A stretch of DNA of 10,303 nucleotides from Burkholderiaceae bacterium (lineage in GTDB: Bacteria > Pseudomonadota > Gammaproteobacteria > Burkholderiales > Burkholderiaceae): positions 1 to 10,303 of the forward strand of contig CANHMJ010000043.1 in NCBI GenBank assembly GCA_947461805.1. The letters are read 5' to 3'. Below, in pieces: positions 6,985 to 10,303 of the stretch; the first letter of the stretch is position 1, and the number at the start of each line of letters is the position of its first letter. The notes below the pieces were generated by a model. It did not search any database. It saw nothing but the letters and a program-made list of their open reading frames with translations, and was not told the DNA's origin. The translations under genes were made by a program, and so were the position numbers.

Positions 6985-7013
6985 TTGACAGTAAGGATAA
7001 GAGTGTCTATATT
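6985..7013 (+). promoter_or_regulatory. Sigma-70 promoter for crtE-crtF
   Basis: TTGACA (6985-6990), a perfect -35, is followed after exactly 17 bp by TATATT (7008-7013), a 5 of 6 match to the -10 box. The predicted transcription start is near 7020, giving a leader of about 77 nt before the crtE ATG. The -10 box lies inside the TGT-N12-ACA palindrome at 7004-7021, so a bound repressor would block polymerase directly. Confidence 0.75.
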
Positions 7014-7021
7014 TTTTTACA
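7004..7021. promoter_or_regulatory. PpsR/CrtJ-type operator, site 1 (crtE)
   Basis: TGTCTATATTTTTTTACA fits TGT-N12-ACA exactly, the recognition pattern of the photosynthesis repressor PpsR/CrtJ. It covers the -10 of the crtE promoter. The site also lies in the spacer shared with divergent bchO, 125 bp from the bchO start. Confidence 0.7.
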
Positions 7022-7029
7022 TATTAGCA

Positions 7030-7047
7030 AGTAATTAAATATTTACA
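7030..7047. promoter_or_regulatory. Degenerate second operator copy (crtE site 2)
   Basis: AGTAATTAAATATTTACA has one mismatch in the TGT half (AGT-N12-ACA). It begins exactly 8 bp after site 1. The bchC upstream region has a 14/18 identical sequence at the same spacing (9260-9277), which is the main reason to believe it. CrtJ is known to bind neighbouring palindromes cooperatively at the Rhodobacter capsulatus bchC promoter. Confidence 0.5.
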
Positions 7048-7052
7048 CCACA

Positions 7053-7076
7053 AATCGTCTACGGATTTAGACGATT
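7053..7076. repeat. Perfect 9-bp inverted repeat in the crtE 5' leader
   Basis: The arms AATCGTCTA (7053-7061) and TAGACGATT (7068-7076) flank a 6-base loop CGGATT. The repeat lies between the predicted transcription start and the ribosome site, which starts 7 bp later at 7084. It could be an RNA hairpin affecting translation or stability, or a DNA operator. No U-tract follows, so it is not an intrinsic terminator. Confidence 0.6.
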
Positions 7077-7083
7077 CACCCTC

Positions 7084-7088
7084 GGGAG
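7084..7088 (+). promoter_or_regulatory. Ribosome binding site deciding the crtE start
   Basis: GGGAG lies 8 nt before ATG 7097. It overlaps the alternative GTG at 7088, which therefore cannot use it, and so favours the ATG. Confidence 0.65.
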
Positions 7089-7096
7089 TGTGCCTT

Positions 7097-8002
7097 ATGT
7101 CACCAATTAAGCATATCAATCGCGCATTAGAAACTGCATTGACGCGCCACGAATCCGATTCCGGCCCCAAATTATTGAGCGCAGCGATGCGCCATGCGGT
7201 GTTTCCGGGTGGTGCACGCATTCGTCCGCAACTCACCTTGGCGGTTGCGCATGCTTGCGGTGATGATGATCCTGCGTTATCGATGGCGGCCGCGATTGCA
7301 ATTGAGTTACTCCATTGCGCATCGTTAGTTCACGATGATTTACCGTGTTTTGATAATGCCGAGTTGCGCCGTGGTGTGCCGTCGGTTCATCGCCAATACG
7401 GTGAACGCTTAGCAGTATTGTCGGGTGATGCCTTAATCGTGATGGCATATGAAGTTGTGGCATTAGCCGCGCGCCATTCTGCGAATCGCATTGCGCCTTT
7501 AATTAAAACCATCTCAGCTGGTGTTGGAGCACCACACGGAATCATTGCAGGACAGGCTTGGGAATGTGAACCACAAGCTAACCTCGGCGACTATCAACGT
7601 GCAAAAACAGGCGCATTGTTTGCGGCAGCAACGGCGTGTGGCGCGCAAGCAGCAGGCTCCGATGCGGATACGTGGCGTGCTCTGGGTGAGTGGCTTGGTG
7701 AAGCATATCAAGTAGCCGATGACATTCGTGATGTCTTAGGCGATGCCGAGTTATTAGGTAAACCTGCTGGGCAAGATATTGAACACAATCGACCGAGTTC
7801 AGCGCGTGAACTGGGACTCAGTGGCGCAGTTCAATACTTTGATGAGCTCGTTTCAAAAGCGATTGGCTCGATCCCCAATTGCAAAGGCGATGCTGTACTA
7901 AAGATGCTGGTCGCACATGAAGCCGAGCGCCTTCTGCCAGCAGCCTGGTTTGCAAAAGATGCGCGCTTAATTGCGGCTGGCATTAGTCGTATGGCCGCAT
8001 AG
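7097..8002 (+). CDS. crtE: Geranylgeranyl diphosphate synthase CrtE (polyprenyl synthetase)
   Basis: The 301-residue enzyme is a trans-polyprenyl diphosphate synthase. It condenses isopentenyl diphosphate with allylic diphosphates to make GGPP, used both for carotenoids and for the geranylgeranyl/phytyl tail of bacteriochlorophyll. The first aspartate-rich motif is DDLPCFD (D80, D81, D86), the bacterial form with two extra residues. The downstream RRG is LRRGVPSVH, and the second aspartate motif is DDIRD (208-212). FPGGARIRPQL near residue 36-46 is the isopentenyl diphosphate-binding GKR/R-like segment. Sequence alone does not separate GGPP from FPP synthase (IspA-like), but placement beside crtF and bchC argues for CrtE. 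ATG 7097 has GGGAG 8 nt upstream; an in-frame GTG at 7088 is less likely. It is driven by a strong sigma-70 promoter overlapped by a PpsR-type operator. Confidence 0.92.
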   Translation: MSPIKHINRALETALTRHESDSGPKLLSAAMRHAVFPGGARIRPQLTLAVAHACGDDDPALSMAAAIAIELLHCASLVHDDLPCFDNAELRRGVPSVHRQYGERLAVLSGDALIVMAYEVVALAARHSANRIAPLIKTISAGVGAPHGIIAGQAWECEPQANLGDYQRAKTGALFAAATACGAQAAGSDADTWRALGEWLGEAYQVADDIRDVLGDAELLGKPAGQDIEHNRPSSARELGLSGAVQYFDELVSKAIGSIPNCKGDAVLKMLVAHEAERLLPAAWFAKDARLIAAGISRMAA

Positions 8003-8018
8003 AATCGACCAGGCAGAC

Positions 8019-9197
8019 ATGCCCTCTGTTGCAAACGAAACAGTTACAACGCAAACGCAATTGCCGTTGAAGCCAGAGTATGGTTTTTGGGATCGCGTGT
8101 TGATACTGCGCGATCAGCTGATTGCAACAAAACGCTTTCAACGCCTTGCTGCGAGCCTCCCAATTTTTCGTTCTATCTCACGATCACGTGCAAGTAATTT
8201 ATTTGATGTGATGTCTGGATTTGTGTATTCACAAATCCTATTGGCGTGTGTGCGACTCAATGTATTTAATCTTTTAAAAAATGGTCCGTTGAATCTCGAA
8301 GAGCTGAGTCGCTTGACGCATTTTCCGCTGAAGGGATTGCAAACGTTAGTGGATGCTGCAGTGGCAATTCGCTTGCTCGAGCGCCGCTCTGAAGCGCGTT
8401 ATGGTTTGGGTGCACTCGGCTCTCCTTTAGTTGGTAATGATGCCATCGCGGCGATGGTAGAGCACCATACGGCTTTCTATGCAGACATGCGCGATCCGCT
8501 GGCACTCTTATCGGGCTCGATGGGTGAGCGTAACTTAGGAAAGTATTGGCCTTACGTTTCGGATAAGGACGAAGATCAGGCTTCCCTCAAAAATCAAGAG
8601 AGCGTAGCTGAATACTCTGCGCTGATGTCGGCATCATTACCTTTGGTTGCCGATGAGATCGTCGATGCTTATAACTTTAGTAAACATCAGTGCATGCTCG
8701 ATGTTGGCGGAGGTCAAGGAACATTTTTAAAGTGCGTGCATGAGGGCAGCCCACAGCTTAAAAAAATGCTATTTGATTTACCGGGAGTGGCGCAATTAGC
8801 GGCGCAGCAGTTGGGATCAAACCCAGCAACACGGGAAATTCAGACCCACGGCGGTAATTTTTTTACCGACACACTGCCTGCCGGCGCCGATTTGATTACG
8901 CTCGTGCGCGTGATCTTTGACCACGACGATGAGCGTGTTTTGACCTTGCTTGCTTCTATTTATGCGGCTCTGCCTAGCGGCGGAACGCTATTAATCGCAG
9001 AGCCCATGGCGGATGCGCCAGATGCGCAAGCGATGGGCCACGCCTATTTCGGCTTTTATTTGCTAGCTATGGGCCGAGGAAGACCAAGAACAATTAAGGA
9101 AATCAGTAGCTTACTGAAAAAAGTCGGCTTTAAATCGGTTCAAACCGTGGCAACCAAGATGCCAATAAACACGCAAATCGTGCTGGCTAGTCGGTAA
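8019..9197 (+). CDS. crtF: Demethylspheroidene / hydroxyneurosporene O-methyltransferase CrtF
   Basis: CrtF transfers a methyl group from S-adenosylmethionine to the C1 hydroxyl of acyclic carotenoids, giving the methoxy group of spheroidene- or spirilloxanthin-type pigments (EC 2.1.1.210 family). The 392-residue protein has an N-terminal helical dimerisation region with the CrtF-like LFDVMSGFVYSQILLACVRLNVF. Then come a winged-helix segment with YGLGALGSPLVGN, MVEHHTAFYADMRDPLALL and KYWPY. The SAM-binding Rossmann domain has motif I LDVGGGQG (227-234), a downstream LFDLPGVAQLA and RVIFDHDDERVL. The methyltransferase catalytic-base region is less conserved than in plant enzymes. ATG 8019 is preferred, with AGG 5 nt upstream; it lies 16 bp after the crtE stop, so the two form an operon. 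An in-frame TTG at 7971 inside crtE is unlikely. The product implies that crtC/crtD and desaturase genes lie elsewhere in the cluster. Confidence 0.93.
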   Translation: MPSVANETVTTQTQLPLKPEYGFWDRVLILRDQLIATKRFQRLAASLPIFRSISRSRASNLFDVMSGFVYSQILLACVRLNVFNLLKNGPLNLEELSRLTHFPLKGLQTLVDAAVAIRLLERRSEARYGLGALGSPLVGNDAIAAMVEHHTAFYADMRDPLALLSGSMGERNLGKYWPYVSDKDEDQASLKNQESVAEYSALMSASLPLVADEIVDAYNFSKHQCMLDVGGGQGTFLKCVHEGSPQLKKMLFDLPGVAQLAAQQLGSNPATREIQTHGGNFFTDTLPAGADLITLVRVIFDHDDERVLTLLASIYAALPSGGTLLIAEPMADAPDAQAMGHAYFGFYLLAMGRGRPRTIKEISSLLKKVGFKSVQTVATKMPINTQIVLASR

Positions 9198-9233
9198 ATT
9201 AAGGGTAAATACTGATGTTAGATCTGGAAATAG

Positions 9234-9251
9234 TGTATAAATTAGTTTACA
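9234..9251. promoter_or_regulatory. PpsR/CrtJ-type operator, site 1 (bchC)
   Basis: TGTATAAATTAGTTTACA is an exact TGT-N12-ACA palindrome 27 bp before the bchC ATG. It matches the crtE site 1 at 14 of 18 positions, and both continue with TAT after the ACA. At the position where crtE has its -10 box (bases 5-10 of the site), this copy has TAAATT. A matching -35 is weak (ATGTTA, 9215-9220), so the bchC core promoter is not firmly placed. Confidence 0.7.
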
Positions 9252-9259
9252 TATACAAA

Positions 9260-9277
9260 AGTAAATAAAATATTACA
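9260..9277. promoter_or_regulatory. Degenerate second operator copy (bchC site 2)
   Basis: AGTAAATAAAATATTACA (AGT-N12-ACA) begins exactly 8 bp after site 1, the same spacing and the same AGT deviation as at crtE. It ends one base before the bchC ATG, so it also occupies the place of the ribosome binding site; no Shine-Dalgarno is visible there. Confidence 0.5.
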
Positions 9278-9278
9278 T

Positions 9279-10226
9279 ATGAGCGTTATCCATTCCACCG
9301 CCGTTGTCATCGAGTCTCCCAAAGAGCTCAAGCTGAGTAGGCTTGTGCTCGATGAACCCAAGCCCGATGACATTGTGGTCGAAATCGAATGGAGCGGCAT
9401 TAGTACCGGTACAGAAAAGTTGCTTTGGAACGGCACGATGCCCAACTTTCCAGGCATGGGTTACCCCCTTGTTCCTGGCTATGAATCCGTTGGCAGGGTA
9501 ATTAAAGCAGGCCCCAAAGCCACTATTCCAGTTGGGCAGCGCGTATTTGTGCCGGGCGCAAAATGCTTTGGCGATGTCAAAGGATTGTTTGGTGGCGCCG
9601 CATCGCATGTGGTTGTTCCTTCGGTACGCGTTACACCCCTATCAGAGCAAATAGGCAAAGAGGGCGTTCTACTTGCGCTCGCTGCTACGGCATATCACGT
9701 TACGCAGGGCAATGTACATAAGCAACCCGACTTAATTATTGGACACGGCGTAGTGGGGCGCTTAATTGCGCGCATCGCGGTGATGTTGGGGCATCAGCCA
9801 GTGGTCTGGGAAGTCAATGCCGACCGCATGAGTGGCGCTAAAGGATATCAAGTGATTCATCCCGATAGCGATGCAAAAAAAGACTATGCACGTATTTGTG
9901 ATGCTAGCGGCCAAGCACAGGTATTAAACCAATTAATTGCACGCCTCAAGCACGGCGGAGAAATTATTCTCGCCGGATTTTATGACAACGATATTGCGTT
10001 TCAATTTGCGCCAGCATTTATGCGGGAAGCAAAGTTACGAATTGCATCGCAATGGGATCCGAGTGATTTAAATGCTGTAAAGAATTGCATCGATGCGGGT
10101 CTTCTGAGTTTGGATGACTTGATTACACACCATCGTTCATCAGTACATATAGATGATGTTTACCGTACAGCGTTTGAAGATGCGCGCTGCTTAAAAATGA
10201 TAGTGGATTGGAGAAGTGAAAAATGA
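9279..10226 (+). CDS. bchC: Bacteriochlorophyllide a dehydrogenase BchC
   Basis: BchC oxidises the C3 1-hydroxyethyl group of the bacteriochlorophyllide precursor to the 3-acetyl group of bacteriochlorophyllide a (EC 1.1.1.396), using NAD(P). The 315-residue protein is a medium-chain dehydrogenase. It has the BchC-specific N-terminal block IEWSGISTGTEKLLWNG followed by FPGMGYPLVPGYESVG. The FVPGAKCFG and GLFGGAASHVVVP segments come next, then the nucleotide-binding GHGVVG (155-160). The usual Zn-site cysteine of this superfamily is replaced in SGISTGTE, as expected for BchC. ATG 9279 gives the family N-terminus but has no Shine-Dalgarno, since the upstream bases are an AT-rich operator. An 81-bp gap with a tandem PpsR-type operator separates it from crtF, so it probably has its own promoter. 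Its TGA overlaps the bchX ATG. Confidence 0.95.
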   Translation: MSVIHSTAVVIESPKELKLSRLVLDEPKPDDIVVEIEWSGISTGTEKLLWNGTMPNFPGMGYPLVPGYESVGRVIKAGPKATIPVGQRVFVPGAKCFGDVKGLFGGAASHVVVPSVRVTPLSEQIGKEGVLLALAATAYHVTQGNVHKQPDLIIGHGVVGRLIARIAVMLGHQPVVWEVNADRMSGAKGYQVIHPDSDAKKDYARICDASGQAQVLNQLIARLKHGGEIILAGFYDNDIAFQFAPAFMREAKLRIASQWDPSDLNAVKNCIDAGLLSLDDLITHHRSSVHIDDVYRTAFEDARCLKMIVDWRSEK

Positions 10227-10303
10227 ACGCCCCAGTGAACCCAAAAGAAATCACCATTCAGTTTACGAACTTAAAAAAGGAAGCTGCGGTCGATCCCGAT
10301 CCA
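10223..10303 (+). CDS. bchX: Chlorophyllide a reductase iron protein BchX, N-terminal fragment
   Basis: ATG 10223 overlaps the bchC TGA as ATGA. GGAG at 10210-10213 lies 9 nt upstream. The 27 codons to the window edge read MNAPVNPKEITIQFTNL then KKEAAVDPDP, which resembles the variable N-terminal extension ('...EAA.EPD') that precedes the nucleotide-binding loop in BchX. The diagnostic P-loop and cysteines lie beyond the window. BchX is the nitrogenase-iron-protein-like ATPase that passes electrons to BchYZ to reduce ring B of chlorophyllide a. The call rests mainly on the bchC-bchX order conserved in purple bacteria and this N-terminal resemblance. Confidence 0.82.
   Translation, partial: MNAPVNPKEITIQFTNLKKEAAVDPDP

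Noticed and set aside
7053..7076. Intrinsic terminator ahead of crtE
   Set aside because: The stem is perfect but no T-tract follows on either strand in the required place, and it would cut the crtE message before its start codon.
1..10303. Mobile elements, CRISPR arrays, tRNA or rRNA genes
   Set aside because: No transposase-like ORF, no regularly spaced repeats, and no tRNA- or rRNA-like sequence seen on either strand by reading.

Overview
The window looks like the edge of a photosynthesis gene cluster from an aerobic anoxygenic phototroph, most likely a freshwater betaproteobacterium of the Burkholderiales (Polynucleobacter- or Limnohabitans-like). Three things point there: bch and crt genes, a Bug-type tripartite tricarboxylate receptor (a family greatly expanded in Burkholderiales), and a moderate-GC, TTA/TTG-tolerant codon style. 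The genus is an inference. No rRNA, tRNA, insertion sequence or CRISPR array is visible.

Left part (1-2801, + strand): the tail of an alpha/beta hydrolase resembling 3-oxoadipate enol-lactonase, an orphan periplasmic solute receptor, a PDC-hydrolase-like amidohydrolase, and an exported SOUL-type heme-binding protein. The last three are packed with overlapping ends and look co-transcribed. The first three resemble an aromatic or carboxylic acid catabolic cassette rather than photosynthesis genes.

Middle (2884-6879): bchI and bchD (two magnesium chelatase subunits) on the + strand meet bchO on the - strand. Between them, on the - strand just downstream of bchO, is a 44-codon ORF for a small single-span membrane protein (5809-5943). 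It is too short for routine ORF lists.

Right part (7097-10303, + strand): crtE (geranylgeranyl diphosphate synthase), crtF (carotenoid O-methyltransferase), bchC (bacteriochlorophyllide dehydrogenase) and the first 27 codons of bchX. This leads into the expected bchXYZ chlorophyllide reductase operon. Together the genes insert Mg into protoporphyrin, finish the bacteriochlorophyll a C3 acetyl group, and supply GGPP both for the phytyl tail and for methoxylated carotenoids.

The most notable non-coding signal is a matched pair of tandem operators. Upstream of both crtE and bchC there is a perfect TGT-N12-ACA palindrome (the PpsR/CrtJ recognition pattern). In each case exactly 8 bp later there is a second, degenerate AGT-N12-ACA copy. 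By my hand alignment the two 44-bp composites match at 32 of 44 positions. At crtE the first palindrome overlaps the -10 of a near-consensus sigma-70 promoter. This predicts coordinated redox/light repression of crtE-crtF and bchCX. A perfect 9-bp inverted repeat lies in the crtE leader, and another inverted repeat lies in the bchO leader.
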